64,000 nt of DNA from an uncultured Alistipes sp. (GCA_938014215.1 CALLRW010000007.1:62001-126000); one strand, 5' to 3'. Positions 51,795 through 61,059 are shown, counted from the stretch's first letter. Numbers and translations: made by a program. Notes: a model not told the origin generated them from the sequence alone.

Positions 51795-52052
51795 ATGAAA
51801 AAAGAGTCGTCCAAAACGCCGGAGCAGCCCGCCGAGAACCCCCGGATGCCCCTTACGCGCCGCAACTACATCCTGCTGGCCATCGGGTTCGCCATCGTCC
51901 TGCTCGGCTTCATCCTCATGGCCGGCGGCGGCAGCGATTCGCCCGACGAATTCAACTACGCCATGTTCTCCTGGCGGCGGATCACCCTCGCCCCGATCCT
52001 CGTCATCGGAGGCTTCGCCTTCGAGATCTACGCCATCATGAAACGGTTCTGA
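51795..52052 (+). CDS. DUF3098 small membrane protein
   Basis: The 85-residue protein has a polar N-terminus, a PLTRRNYILLAIGFAIVLLG span (about 19-42), a short acidic loop (SDSPDEFNYAMFSWRR) and a second span ending FEIYAIMKRF. This matches DUF3098, a Bacteroidota family that regularly sits between ftsX and uppP. Function unknown; the conserved position suggests an envelope or division role. It starts immediately after the ftsX stop. Confidence 0.85.
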   Translation: MKKESSKTPEQPAENPRMPLTRRNYILLAIGFAIVLLGFILMAGGGSDSPDEFNYAMFSWRRITLAPILVIGGFAFEIYAIMKRF

Positions 52053-52112
52053 TCCCGCGGCCGAACCCCCGCTCCAAAAAACCCCGCTCAACCCCACACT
52101 TAGAAGCAAAAA

Positions 52113-52904
52113 ATGGATACATTGCAAGCCATCCTCCTGGGCATCGTCCAGGGTATCACCGAGTTCCTCCCCGTATCGAGCAGCGGTCACCTGCAGATCG
52201 CCAAGGAGTTGCTCGGCGTCAATCTCGAAGAAAACCTCACCTTCGACGTCGCGCTCCACGCCGCAACCGTCCTGAGCACCATCGTCATCCTCTGGAGCGA
52301 AATCCGCCGCCTGCTCGCGGGCCTCTTTTCGCGCCACTTCAACGAGGAGCAGGCCTACATCCTGAAGATCGTCGTCTCGATGATCCCCATCGGCATCGTC
52401 GGATTCCTGCTCAAGGACCAGATCGAGGCCCTGCTCAACAGCCCCTACATCCTGGTAGTGGTCGGCGCCATGCTGCTGCTGACGGCCGCGCTGCTCGCCT
52501 TCGCCTACTGGGCCAAGCCCCGCCAGAAGGAGACCATCTCCTACCGCGACGCCTTCATCATCGGTCTGGCCCAGGCCTGCGCCGCCATGCCCGGCCTCTC
52601 GCGTTCGGGTTCGACCATCGCCACGGGCCTGCTGCTCGGCAACAAGAAGACGGCCGTCGCCCAGTTCTCGTTCCTGATGGTGCTGGCTCCGATTCTGGGC
52701 GAAACGCTCCTCGAAGCCGTCAAGGGCGAACTCACGGCCGGAGTGGCCGCCGGACCGCTGATCGCCGGATTCATCGCCTCGTTCGTCACGGGGTGTCTGG
52801 CCTGCAGGTTCATGCTCGAAATCGTCAAGCGCGGCCGGCTGATCTGGTTCGCCGCCTACTGCGCCCTGGCCGGCATCGTATCCATCGCAAGCTACATCTT
52901 CTGA
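52113..52904 (+). CDS. uppP: Undecaprenyl-diphosphatase
   Basis: It recycles the lipid carrier for peptidoglycan and other surface polymers and confers tolerance to bacitracin. The 263-residue protein has about eight spans, the N-terminal EFLPVSSSGHL motif (residues 17-27) and the second motif PGLSRSGSTIATGLLLG. It is 60 bp after the DUF3098 gene and 5 bp before truB. Confidence 0.95.
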   Translation: MDTLQAILLGIVQGITEFLPVSSSGHLQIAKELLGVNLEENLTFDVALHAATVLSTIVILWSEIRRLLAGLFSRHFNEEQAYILKIVVSMIPIGIVGFLLKDQIEALLNSPYILVVVGAMLLLTAALLAFAYWAKPRQKETISYRDAFIIGLAQACAAMPGLSRSGSTIATGLLLGNKKTAVAQFSFLMVLAPILGETLLEAVKGELTAGVAAGPLIAGFIASFVTGCLACRFMLEIVKRGRLIWFAAYCALAGIVSIASYIF

Positions 52905-52909
52905 TTCGA

Positions 52910-53635
52910 ATGAAAGAGACGCACGACCTGCGCGGCATCAACTTCGAGGAGGGTTACATCGCCGTCCTGGACAAGCCCCTGCGCTGGACCTCCACCGACG
53001 TGGTCCGCAAGATCAAGTTCACGCTCCGCAAACTCGGCTACCGCCGCATCAAGGTGGGCCATGCCGGGACGCTCGACCCCCTGGCTACGGGAATCCTGCT
53101 CGTCTGCATCGGCCGCGCCACGAAGATGGTTGACGCCCTGCAGGCCGAAGAGAAGGAGTACATTGCCGACGTCATGCTCGGCGCCACGACCCCGAGCTAC
53201 GACCTCGAACACGAGATCGACCACTACTACCCCTGGGAGCACATCACCCGCGAAGCGGTCGAGAAGGCACTCGCGGATCTTACGGGCGAACGGCTTCAGA
53301 CCCCGCCCGTCTACTCGGCCAAGAAGATCGAGGGGACGCGCGCCTATGAACTGGCCCGTGCGGGCGAGGAGGTGGCCGTGCGTCAGGCGCTGATCACGAT
53401 CTACGAGATGGAGCTGCTCGCATGCGAACTGCCGCGGCTGCGCATCCGCGTGCGGTGCAGCAAGGGAACCTACATCCGCTCGCTGGCCCACGAAATCGGA
53501 GAGGCCCTCCAGAGCGGGGCCCACCTGACCGGCCTGCGCCGTACCCGCAGCGGCGGTTTCACCCTCGAAAATGCCTGGCAACTCGACGATTTCCTTGGAA
53601 ATCTGCAAAATTTGCAAAATTCTGAAACAAAATGA
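52910..53635 (+). CDS. truB: tRNA pseudouridine-55 synthase
   Basis: TruB makes pseudouridine 55 in the T-loop of tRNAs. The start at 52910 (MKETHDLRGINFEEGYIAVL) gives 241 residues, on the short side because the C-terminal PUA domain is absent, as in other Bacteroidetes. The catalytic motif GHAGTLDPLATG contains the nucleophile Asp, and SKGTYIRSLAHEIGE is present. A nested inverted-repeat structure begins at its stop codon. Confidence 0.94.
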   Translation: MKETHDLRGINFEEGYIAVLDKPLRWTSTDVVRKIKFTLRKLGYRRIKVGHAGTLDPLATGILLVCIGRATKMVDALQAEEKEYIADVMLGATTPSYDLEHEIDHYYPWEHITREAVEKALADLTGERLQTPPVYSAKKIEGTRAYELARAGEEVAVRQALITIYEMELLACELPRLRIRVRCSKGTYIRSLAHEIGEALQSGAHLTGLRRTRSGGFTLENAWQLDDFLGNLQNLQNSETK

Positions 53636-53691
53636 CGCTTTTTGCGTATAGAAAATAATCTGTCTATTTTCTGAACGTCAAAAAAAAGCGT
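53633..53691 (+). other. Nested inverted repeats between truB and queA
   Basis: An inner perfect hairpin (AGAAAATA at 53650-53657 with TATTTTCT at 53665-53672) lies inside two possible outer pairings: ACGCTTTTT (53635-53643) with AAAAAGCGT (53683-53691), and TGACG (53633-53637) with CGTCA (53676-53680). The element fills nearly the whole gap, ending 8 bp before the queA start. It may be a terminator/attenuator or control queA translation. Confidence 0.55.
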
Positions 53692-53698
53692 TTTACCT

Positions 53699-54748
53699 AT
53701 GAAGTTATCGCAATACGGGTACGAATTCTCCCCCGAAATGCTGGCCAAATATCCGGCCGAAAATCGGGACGAATCCCGTCTTATGGTCATCAACCGAGCC
53801 AAGGGTACCATCGAACACCGCATCTTCAAGGAGATCATCGAGTACTTCGAGGAGAAGGACCTCTTCGTCTTCAACGATACGAAGGTATTCCCCGCCCGGC
53901 TCTACGGTAACAAGGAGAAAACCGGCACCGAAATCGAAATCTTCCTCCTCCGCGAACTCAACCGCGAACTCCGCCTGTGGGATGTCCTCGTCGACCCCGC
54001 CCGCAAGATCCGTATCGGCAACAAACTCTATTTCGGAGATGACGACCTGCTCGTGGCCGAGGTCATCGACAACACCACCTCCCGCGGCCGGACGCTGCGC
54101 TTCCTCTTCGACGGTTCGTACGAGGAGTTCAAGAAGACGCTCTTCTCGCTGGGCGAAACCCCGCTGCCGAAGTGGGTGCGCGAAAAGGTCGAACCCGAGG
54201 ATGCCGAACGCTATCAGACCATCTTCGCCCGTCACGAAGGCGCCGTGGCCGCTCCGACCGCCGGCATGCACTTCTCCAAACACCTGATGAAGCGCATGGA
54301 GATCAAGGGCATCGACAGCGCATTCGTCACCCTGCACGTCGGTCTGGGCAACTTCCGCACGGTCGACGTCGAGGACCTCTCGAAGCACAAGATGGACTCC
54401 GAACAGTTCTTCGTCACCGAAGAGGCCGCCGAAGCCGTCAACAACGCCAAACGCACGGGACACAAGGTCGTCTCGATCGGCACGACCGTCATGCGCACGC
54501 TCGAAACGGCCGTCTCGACCAACGGCATGATCAAACCCATGGAGGGGTGGACCAACAAGTTCATCTTCGCCCCCTACGACTTCACCGTCGCCGACGCCAT
54601 GGTCAGCAACTTCCACCTCCCCTACTCGACGCAGCTGATGATGGTCGCCGCGTTCGGAGGCTACGAAACCGTCATGAACGCCTACAAGGTCGCCCGCGAA
54701 GAGGGCTACCGCTTCGGCACTTACGGCGACGCAATGCTCATTCTTTGA
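53699..54748 (+). CDS. queA: S-adenosylmethionine:tRNA ribosyltransferase-isomerase
   Basis: QueA adds the cyclopentene ring precursor (epoxyqueuosine) to preQ1-modified tRNAs. The 349-residue protein shows YPAENRDESRLMVINR, FNDTKVFPARLYG, GAVAAPTAGMHFSKHLM and LHVGLGNFRTV, all conserved. Other queuosine genes are absent from the window. It is the last gene of the run that starts with the YfhO gene. Confidence 0.95.
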   Translation: MKLSQYGYEFSPEMLAKYPAENRDESRLMVINRAKGTIEHRIFKEIIEYFEEKDLFVFNDTKVFPARLYGNKEKTGTEIEIFLLRELNRELRLWDVLVDPARKIRIGNKLYFGDDDLLVAEVIDNTTSRGRTLRFLFDGSYEEFKKTLFSLGETPLPKWVREKVEPEDAERYQTIFARHEGAVAAPTAGMHFSKHLMKRMEIKGIDSAFVTLHVGLGNFRTVDVEDLSKHKMDSEQFFVTEEAAEAVNNAKRTGHKVVSIGTTVMRTLETAVSTNGMIKPMEGWTNKFIFAPYDFTVADAMVSNFHLPYSTQLMMVAAFGGYETVMNAYKVAREEGYRFGTYGDAMLIL

Positions 54749-54758
54749 TTTTTTTTCG

Positions 54759-54766
54759 TATCTTTG
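54759..54766 (+). promoter_or_regulatory. -7 element for the GT5-like/DUF4270 pair
   Basis: TATCTTTG, 21 bp before the ATG at 54788, fits TAnnTTTG. The only TTTG upstream is 11 bp away, too near for a standard -33 element. Confidence 0.5.
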
Positions 54767-54787
54767 CAGGTATAAACCCCCAGTAAC

Positions 54788-55594
54788 ATGGCAAACAAGA
54801 TTCTGTACGTGTGTCAGGAGATTACCCCCTATCTGCCCGAAACGGAGGCATCGCGGCTCTGCCGCTCACTGATACAGGCGATGCAGGAACGGGGAAATGA
54901 AATCCGGACCTTCATGCCCCGGTACGGCTGCATCAACGAACGCAGGCACCAACTCCACGAAGTCATCCGTCTCTCCGGCATGAACCTCATCATCGATGAC
55001 AACGACCACCAGCTCATCATCAAGGTCGCATCGATCCCCTCGGCCCGCGTACAGATCTACTTCATCGACAACGACGACTACTTCTCCCGGAAGGCCGTCA
55101 TGACCGATGCCGACGGCAACTACTTCCCCGACAACGACGAACGCGCCATCTTCTTCGCCCGCGGCGTGCTCGAAACCGTCAAGAAGCTGCGCTGGACACC
55201 CACCGTCGTACACTGCCACGGCTGGTTCGCCGGCGTCGTGCCCGTCTACCTGAAGCGCGTCTTCGCCGATGACCCCATCTTCCGCGATGTCAAGGTCGTC
55301 GTATCGCTCTACGGAGACTCCTTCCCCGGATCCCTCGATGCAGGTTTCCGCTCGAAGATCGCCGGCGAGGGCGTCAAGGATAAAAATCTCGAACTTCTCG
55401 ACCTCCCGTCATACGAAAACTACTGTCGTTTCGTTATGGAATATGCCGACGGCATGGTCGCCGCATCGAAGGATGTCGACCCCGCGGTGCTCGACTGGAT
55501 CCGCAAGTCCGGAAAACCCCTGCTCGAGTACCAAAGCCCCGAGGCCGAGGACTTTTTCGATAATTACAACCGATTCTATGAAGCGATTCAATAA
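54788..55594 (+). CDS. Truncated GT5 (glycogen/starch synthase)-like protein
   Basis: The 268-residue protein resembles only the N-terminal half of GT5 glycogen synthases (KILYVCQEITPYLPETEASR ... IRTFMPRYGCINERRHQLHE ... PTVVHCHGWFAGVVPVYLKR). The ADP-glucose-binding K-x-G-G-L motif is replaced by LPETEAS, and the whole C-terminal Rossmann domain is missing. Full glycogen synthase activity is therefore unlikely. A similar short protein is found beside DUF4270 genes in other Bacteroidales. Its 3' end overlaps the DUF4270 start by 17 bp. Confidence 0.8.
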   Translation: MANKILYVCQEITPYLPETEASRLCRSLIQAMQERGNEIRTFMPRYGCINERRHQLHEVIRLSGMNLIIDDNDHQLIIKVASIPSARVQIYFIDNDDYFSRKAVMTDADGNYFPDNDERAIFFARGVLETVKKLRWTPTVVHCHGWFAGVVPVYLKRVFADDPIFRDVKVVVSLYGDSFPGSLDAGFRSKIAGEGVKDKNLELLDLPSYENYCRFVMEYADGMVAASKDVDPAVLDWIRKSGKPLLEYQSPEAEDFFDNYNRFYEAIQ

Positions 55595-57296
55595 CTCACG
55601 CCGCTCGCTCCGCCGTGCCCTCGTGGTGCTCGCCGGAGCCTTTGCGCTCGGAAGCTGCACGATGGTCGACGATACGCTCGGAGGCAACCTGATTCCCGAC
55701 AATCAGCAGATGAAGGCCGGAGTCGTGACCATCGACGGCCTGAATCCCAAGAAATACGTCGAAACCCGCCTCTTCCAGACCGACTCGATCTCCAGCGCCA
55801 ACATCTCCTACGGATACTTCGGCGCCCAGATCAACGATACGCTCGGCGAACGAAAGGCCGGATTCCTCTCGCAGATGGTCAGCTACTACAGCGTACCGCA
55901 GGATTACTTCGGCTACATGCCCATCTTCGACTCGGCACAGCTGCTGCTGAATGTCACGAGCTTCGGCCGGGATACCGTGACCGAACAGCACTTCGCCGTC
56001 TACGCAATCCTGAACAACGACTACATCACCGAGCGCGAAAGCAGCGATACGGTCTTCTACCTCAATTTCAAGCCCGACGCCTCGATCTACAACCAGAACG
56101 AGCCGCTGTTCACCTTCACGCTCGGCGGCGAGGGCAAGTACCCGTCGACCACCACCGCCGTCACGATGACGCCGACCGACGCCGGCCGCAAGTACATCAA
56201 CCGGCTGATGCTCCAGGAGGGCAAGTACAAGGATGACTACTCGATCTACTCGACCGACAGTCTCGAATACTTCATCGAGGAGTTCCCGGGCCTCTACATC
56301 GCCCCGGATCCCGCCTATCCGCTGGCAAAGGAGGGTTCGAACACCGGCACGATCTTCGGCACGTCGCTCGACGCCTCGGGTCTGTCGATCTACTGCCGCA
56401 ACCGCGTCAAGGAGGACCCCTCGCTCATCAAGGATACCGTCGGCATGCTCTTCTACTTCTACGACTCGTATGCCAAACACGGCAATGTCTCGGTAAACAG
56501 CATCAGCCACGACTACTCGAAGGCTACGGTCCTGGCGTTCAACGAGGAGGATGCCCGCGAACCGGCCGCAGGAACCGGTGATACACGTCAACCCGTCACG
56601 CAGCTGCGCGTCGAGGGCATGGGAGGCGCCGTTACGGAGATGACCCTCACGCCGGGATTCTTCGCCACGCTCGAGGAGGTTATCGCCCGCGAAAATGCCC
56701 GCGAAGGGAGGGACTTCCAGTCGATGGCCTTCAGCCAGGCCCGCATGTCGGTCTACTTCAGCGGCAGCAGCTACGACTGGAGCGAGATCAATCCCAACCC
56801 CTCGGGCGAAGGGAGCGTCTCACCGCTCATGCCCCTGATCGAGGAGATGAACGCCGCACCGAACCGGCTGGGTCTCTATACCAATTATAAGAAGCTGACC
56901 CCGGTCACCGACTACGCCTACACCTACGAAAAGACCTACAGCACGGAGCTCGACTACGGCGGATACATCAACCGCAGCCGCGGATGCTACGTACTGCTCG
57001 TCACGGGCTACATGCAGGGAGTCTGGAACAGCTACCTCGATGCCAAACATGCGGCCGGTGCGGAGTATCCCGATCCGGCACTCGAGGAGAGCGATCCCGC
57101 CGGATTCGAAGCCGCGTACAAGGCCTGGGAAGAGGCGATCGACTGGTCGAAGGTCAAGAACCGCACGGTCTACATCGGCCCCGAAGCCTACAGCCTCTAC
57201 ACGACCTCGTTCGGAGTCTTCCAGGGGGCCCCGACAGAGACCGAAGCCGTCGAATCGCCAATCCGGTTCGACCTGGCCTACAACCTGATCAAGTAA
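55578..57296 (+). CDS. DUF4270 lipoprotein
   Basis: I chose the ATG at 55578 (MKRFNNSRRSLRRALVVLAG), giving 572 residues with lipobox ALGSC (Cys27) and a following acidic pair (CTMVDDTLGGNLIPDN), a lipoprotein export-like signal. The GNLIPDN segment and beta-rich body are the DUF4270 pattern. Function unknown; the family is Bacteroidota-specific and predicted to be in the outer membrane. It overlaps the GT5-like gene by 17 bp, so both are probably cotranslated. Confidence 0.85.
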   Translation: MKRFNNSRRSLRRALVVLAGAFALGSCTMVDDTLGGNLIPDNQQMKAGVVTIDGLNPKKYVETRLFQTDSISSANISYGYFGAQINDTLGERKAGFLSQMVSYYSVPQDYFGYMPIFDSAQLLLNVTSFGRDTVTEQHFAVYAILNNDYITERESSDTVFYLNFKPDASIYNQNEPLFTFTLGGEGKYPSTTTAVTMTPTDAGRKYINRLMLQEGKYKDDYSIYSTDSLEYFIEEFPGLYIAPDPAYPLAKEGSNTGTIFGTSLDASGLSIYCRNRVKEDPSLIKDTVGMLFYFYDSYAKHGNVSVNSISHDYSKATVLAFNEEDAREPAAGTGDTRQPVTQLRVEGMGGAVTEMTLTPGFFATLEEVIARENAREGRDFQSMAFSQARMSVYFSGSSYDWSEINPNPSGEGSVSPLMPLIEEMNAAPNRLGLYTNYKKLTPVTDYAYTYEKTYSTELDYGGYINRSRGCYVLLVTGYMQGVWNSYLDAKHAAGAEYPDPALEESDPAGFEAAYKAWEEAIDWSKVKNRTVYIGPEAYSLYTTSFGVFQGAPTETEAVESPIRFDLAYNLIK

Positions 57297-57317
57297 AACA
57301 GAACAACCCTCCAGCGG

Positions 57318-57345
57318 AACCTAAGTATCATACTTAGGTTTTCGC
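57318..57345 (+). terminator. Terminator after the DUF4270 gene
   Basis: AACCTAAGTA (57318-57327) and TACTTAGGTT (57331-57340) form a perfect 10-bp stem with a 3-nt loop, followed by a short T-containing run. Confidence 0.8.
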
Positions 57346-57369
57346 GTTTCTAAGCCATCAAAATAAACC

Positions 57370-59667
57370 ATGCAGGACAATTTAGTCATCGTCGAGTCCC
57401 CTGCCAAGGCCAAAACCATCGAAAAGTTCCTGGGCAAGGATTACGTCGTCAAGTCGAGTTTCGGACACATCCGCGATCTGGCGAAAAAGGATCTCGGCAT
57501 AAACATCGAAGAGGGGTTCAAACCCGTCTACGAAATCCCCGCCGACAAGAAAAAGGTTGTCGACGAACTCAACAAACTCGCCAAATCGAAGACCGTCTGG
57601 CTCGCCTCCGATGAAGACCGCGAAGGAGAGGCCATCGCATGGCACCTCACCGAAGTGTTGGGGCTCCCGGTCGACAAGACGAAACGGATCGTCTTCCATG
57701 AAATTACCAAACGCGCCATCCTCGAGGCCATCGAAAAGCCCCGGACGGTCAACATGAATCTGGTCAACGCCCAGCAGGCCCGCCGGATCCTCGACCGTCT
57801 GGTCGGTTTCGAACTGTCGCCCGTGCTGTGGAAAAAGGTGCGGCCGTCGCTCTCGGCCGGACGTGTGCAGTCGGTGGCCGTGCGGCTGATCGTCGAGCGC
57901 GAACGCGAGATCATCGCCTTTCATTCGACCCCCTACTTCCGCGTCGTAGCCCAGTTCTACGCCCCGGAGGATCCGGACAAGACGCTCTTCAAGGCCGAAC
58001 TCTCGACGCGTTTCGAGACGGCCGACGAGGCCGAAGCCTTCCTCCATTCGTGCAACGGCGCGACCTTCACCGTCGCCCGGGCCGAGGAGAAGCCCGCACA
58101 GCGCTATCCGGCCCCGCCGTTCACGACCTCGACGCTCCAGCAGGAGGCCGGCCGCAAACTCGGCATGTCGGTTTCGCGGACGATGTCCGTCGCGCAGCAC
58201 CTCTACGAACAGGGATTGATCACCTACATGCGTACCGACTCGGTGAACCTCTCGCAGCAGGCACTGGCCCAGTGCAAGGAGGAGGTGATCAAGCTCTACG
58301 GCGAGAAGTACTCGCGCTGGTACAACTACAAGACCAAGACCAAAGGGGCACAGGAGGCCCACGAGGCGATCCGCCCGTCGTACATCGACCGCCAGACGAT
58401 CGAGGGTACGCCCGAGGAGAAGCGCCTCTACGACCTGATCTGGAAGCGCACGGTCGCCTCGCAGATGGTCTGCGCCGAGCTCGACCGCACGACGATCACC
58501 ATCGACATGTCGGGATCGAAGCATCAGTTCGTCGCCCAGGGCGAGGTGGTCCGTTTCGACGGCTTCCTGCGGCTCTACTCCGAGTCGACGGACGACGACC
58601 AGGCCTCGGAAAGCGGTGAGGGACGTCTGCCCAAACTCACGGCCGGCGACCGTCTCGAGGCGGAACAGATCTCCGCCACGGAGCGTTTCACGTCGGCCCC
58701 GGCCCGCTACAACGAGGCATCGCTCGTCAAGCGCCTCGAGGAGCTCGGCATCGGCCGTCCGTCGACCTACGCCCCGACGATCACCACGATCATCAACCGC
58801 GGCTACGTCGTCAAGCAGAACAAGGAGGGACAGAAGCGCAGCTATACGCAACTGACCCTCAAGGGTGGCAAGGTGACCCGCGAGGAGCTCACGGAGAACT
58901 ACGGCAAGGAGAAGAACCGCCTCTCGCCGACGGATATCGGCATGGTGGTGAACGACTACCTCGAGGAGCAGTTTGCCCCGATCATCGACTACAACTTCAC
59001 GGCCAACGTCGAGAAGGAGTTCGACCGCATCGCCGAGGGGGACATCACCTGGGAGAAGATGATCGGCGACTTCTACACGCCGTTCCACAAGATGGTCGAC
59101 GCCGCCATCACGACCCAGAGCACCAAGCCCCGCGAGGTGCGCATCCTGGGCACCGATCCCAAGACGGGACATACGGTCAAGGCCCGCATCGGCCGCTATG
59201 GGCCGATGGTCGAGATCGAGGGTGCCGAGGGCGAAAAGAGCCGCTTCGCTTCGCTCAAGAAGGGGCAGCTCATCGAGTCGATCACGCTCGAAGAGGCTCT
59301 CGAACTCTTCGCCCTGCCGCGTGAGGTGGGCGAACTCGACGGCGAGAAGCTGGTCGTCGGACTGGGCAAATACGGTCCCTATGTCCGCTACGGAAAGTCG
59401 TTCGCCTCGCTGCCCAAGGGCGACGACCCCTACACGCTGACCCACGACCGGGCCGTGGAGATCGTCCGCGAACACCAGGCGGCCGCAGCAGCAGCCAATA
59501 CCCCGCTGCGCAGCTTCGAGGAGGATCCCGACATGCTGGTCAAGAACGGCCGCTACGGCGCCTACATCGCCTACAAGGGCAAGAACTACCGCATCCCGAA
59601 GGGTACGAAGCCCGAAGAGCTGACCCTCGAGGAGTGTCTGAAGATCGTCGCCAACGCGAAGAAATAA
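57370..59667 (+). CDS. topA: DNA topoisomerase I
   Basis: This type IA enzyme relaxes negative supercoils. The 765-residue protein has the N-terminal TOPRIM domain (LVIVESPAKAKTIEKFLG; ASDEDREGEAIAWHL), the catalytic tyrosine Tyr286 in GLITYMRTDSVNLS, and GIGRPSTYAPTI. Zinc fingers are absent. The C-terminus has three repeats of the G-RYG-Y type (IGRYGPMVEIEG, LGKYGPYVRYGK, NGRYGAYIAYKG), as is common in Bacteroidota. Confidence 0.96.
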   Translation: MQDNLVIVESPAKAKTIEKFLGKDYVVKSSFGHIRDLAKKDLGINIEEGFKPVYEIPADKKKVVDELNKLAKSKTVWLASDEDREGEAIAWHLTEVLGLPVDKTKRIVFHEITKRAILEAIEKPRTVNMNLVNAQQARRILDRLVGFELSPVLWKKVRPSLSAGRVQSVAVRLIVEREREIIAFHSTPYFRVVAQFYAPEDPDKTLFKAELSTRFETADEAEAFLHSCNGATFTVARAEEKPAQRYPAPPFTTSTLQQEAGRKLGMSVSRTMSVAQHLYEQGLITYMRTDSVNLSQQALAQCKEEVIKLYGEKYSRWYNYKTKTKGAQEAHEAIRPSYIDRQTIEGTPEEKRLYDLIWKRTVASQMVCAELDRTTITIDMSGSKHQFVAQGEVVRFDGFLRLYSESTDDDQASESGEGRLPKLTAGDRLEAEQISATERFTSAPARYNEASLVKRLEELGIGRPSTYAPTITTIINRGYVVKQNKEGQKRSYTQLTLKGGKVTREELTENYGKEKNRLSPTDIGMVVNDYLEEQFAPIIDYNFTANVEKEFDRIAEGDITWEKMIGDFYTPFHKMVDAAITTQSTKPREVRILGTDPKTGHTVKARIGRYGPMVEIEGAEGEKSRFASLKKGQLIESITLEEALELFALPREVGELDGEKLVVGLGKYGPYVRYGKSFASLPKGDDPYTLTHDRAVEIVREHQAAAAAANTPLRSFEEDPDMLVKNGRYGAYIAYKGKNYRIPKGTKPEELTLEECLKIVANAKK

Positions 59668-59686
59668 CCCAAAACCAAACGATACG

Positions 59687-60883
59687 ATGAAAAATCTGAT
59701 GCTCTGCGCCCTCGCGCTCTGCCTCGCACTCGGAGCCGTCGCGCAAAACCCCGACTCGACTCAGGGGTACCAATTCACCGATGTCAAGATCATCCGTTCG
59801 ACTCCGGTCAAGAACCAGAACCGCAGCGGTACGTGCTGGTGCTACTCGACGATGACCCTGCTCGAGAACGAGATCCTCCGTGCCGGAGGCCCCGAAATGC
59901 ATCTCTCGGAGATGTGGATCGTCCGCCATTCGTTCATGGACAAGGCCGTGAAGTATGTCCGCCTGCACGGCCAGCTCAACTTCGCCGAGGGCGGCGCTTC
60001 GCACGACGTCACCGAGGGGATCAAGGAGCACGGCATCGTCCCCTTCGAGGTCTATCCCGGCCTGAACTATGGCAGCGACAAACCCGATTTCCATGAGATC
60101 TCGGCCGTTCTGAAGGCCTATCTCGACGCCGTAATCGAGGCCTCGGGTGACACCAAACCCCTCTCCACGGCCTGGAAACGCGGCTTCAACGCCATTCTGG
60201 ACGCGTATTTCGGCCCGATGCCCGAGACCTTCACCTACGAGGGTAAGGAGTACACGCCGCAGTCGTTCGCCGAATCGCTGCCGATCCGGATGGATGACTA
60301 CGTCGACCTCTCGTCGTTCACCCACCACCCCTTCTACGAGCCCTTCATGATCGAGGTGCCCGACAACTGGATGTGGGCTTCGGTCTGGAACCTGCCGCTC
60401 GACGAGCTGATGCAGACCATCGACTACGCCCTGGAGAACGGCTACACGATCGCCTGGGGCACGGACGTGAGCGAGAAGGGCTTCAGCCGCACGAAGGCCA
60501 TCGGCATCATCCCCGAGGCCGATACCGAGAGCATGAGCGGCACGGAGGCCGAGCGATGGGGCAAGCTCACCGAACAGGAGAAGGAGGCTGCCCTCTACAA
60601 GTTCGATAAACCGGGCAAGGAGCGCAAGATCGATCAGCAGATGCGCCAGGAGGCTTTCGACAACTACGAGACGACGGATGACCACGGCATGGTGATCGTC
60701 GGCACGGCCAAGGACCAGGCGGGAAATACCTATTACAAGGTACAGAACTCGTGGGATGTCCGTCCGCCCTACGACGGATTCTGGTACTTCTCGCGCCCGT
60801 TTGTCGAGTACAAGACGATGTCGATCATGGTCAACCGCAACGCCATCCCGAAGGAGATCCGCAAGAAACTCGGCTGGAAATAA
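59687..60883 (+). CDS. Exported C1B (bleomycin-hydrolase-like) cysteine peptidase
   Basis: The 398-residue protein has a signal peptide (about 1-19, ending GAVAQ) and the papain-type triad: Cys50 in SGTCWCYST, His in DDHGMVIVG, and Asn in KVQNSWD. Its spacing matches aminopeptidase C/bleomycin hydrolase, which is normally cytoplasmic; the exported form is usual in Bacteroidales. The DVSEKGFSRTKAIGIIP region is also conserved. A terminator shared with the convergent small gene follows. Confidence 0.9.
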   Translation: MKNLMLCALALCLALGAVAQNPDSTQGYQFTDVKIIRSTPVKNQNRSGTCWCYSTMTLLENEILRAGGPEMHLSEMWIVRHSFMDKAVKYVRLHGQLNFAEGGASHDVTEGIKEHGIVPFEVYPGLNYGSDKPDFHEISAVLKAYLDAVIEASGDTKPLSTAWKRGFNAILDAYFGPMPETFTYEGKEYTPQSFAESLPIRMDDYVDLSSFTHHPFYEPFMIEVPDNWMWASVWNLPLDELMQTIDYALENGYTIAWGTDVSEKGFSRTKAIGIIPEADTESMSGTEAERWGKLTEQEKEAALYKFDKPGKERKIDQQMRQEAFDNYETTDDHGMVIVGTAKDQAGNTYYKVQNSWDVRPPYDGFWYFSRPFVEYKTMSIMVNRNAIPKEIRKKLGWK

Positions 60884-60904
60884 TCCCGACGGATCGACCA
60901 ACAA

Positions 60905-60945
60905 CGAAAACAGCCCGGCTCTTACGAGTCGGGCTGCTTCGTTTA
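60905..60945. terminator. Bidirectional terminator after the C1 peptidase gene
   Basis: CAGCCCGGCTC (60911-60921) and GAGTCGGGCTG (60926-60936) form an 11-bp stem with one G-U pair. It is flanked by AAAA on one side and CTTCGTTT on the other. Confidence 0.8.
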
Positions 60946-60981
60946 TTGAAGTTTCGGTTTCAGTCGTTTTTTAAGGGAGAC

Positions 60982-61059
60982 TTACATCTCTCGAAGTTTG
61001 ATGCTCTCTCCCAACATGATCAGAGCGGTGCGAACCCACTCTTCAATTCTTGCCTTCAT
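60982..61059 (-). CDS. 25-residue small protein with its own promoter
   Basis: ATG at 61059 opens a 26-codon frame (MKARIEEWVRTALIML, then GESIKLREM and TAA). It is amphipathic and helical in character, with a hydrophobic middle and charged ends. It sits 51 bp downstream of a near-consensus promoter (61110-61141) and before a bidirectional terminator, so the transcript would be about 150-200 nt. The leader is AT-rich, unlike the surrounding DNA. The promoter and frame together make it more likely than a chance frame, but I recognise no family; it may also be a small RNA gene. Confidence 0.55.
   Translation of the reverse strand: MKARIEEWVRTALIMLGESIKLREM

Noticed and set aside
53633..53691. 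preQ1-type riboswitch upstream of queA
   Set aside because: The sequence lacks the conserved preQ1 core, and queA is not a usual preQ1-riboswitch target; only simple inverted repeats are evident.
48398..54748. Horizontally acquired island
   Set aside because: The gene set (YfhO, ftsX, DUF3098, uppP, truB, queA) is conserved lineage content with the same composition as neighbours, and no mobility genes or attachment sites are visible.
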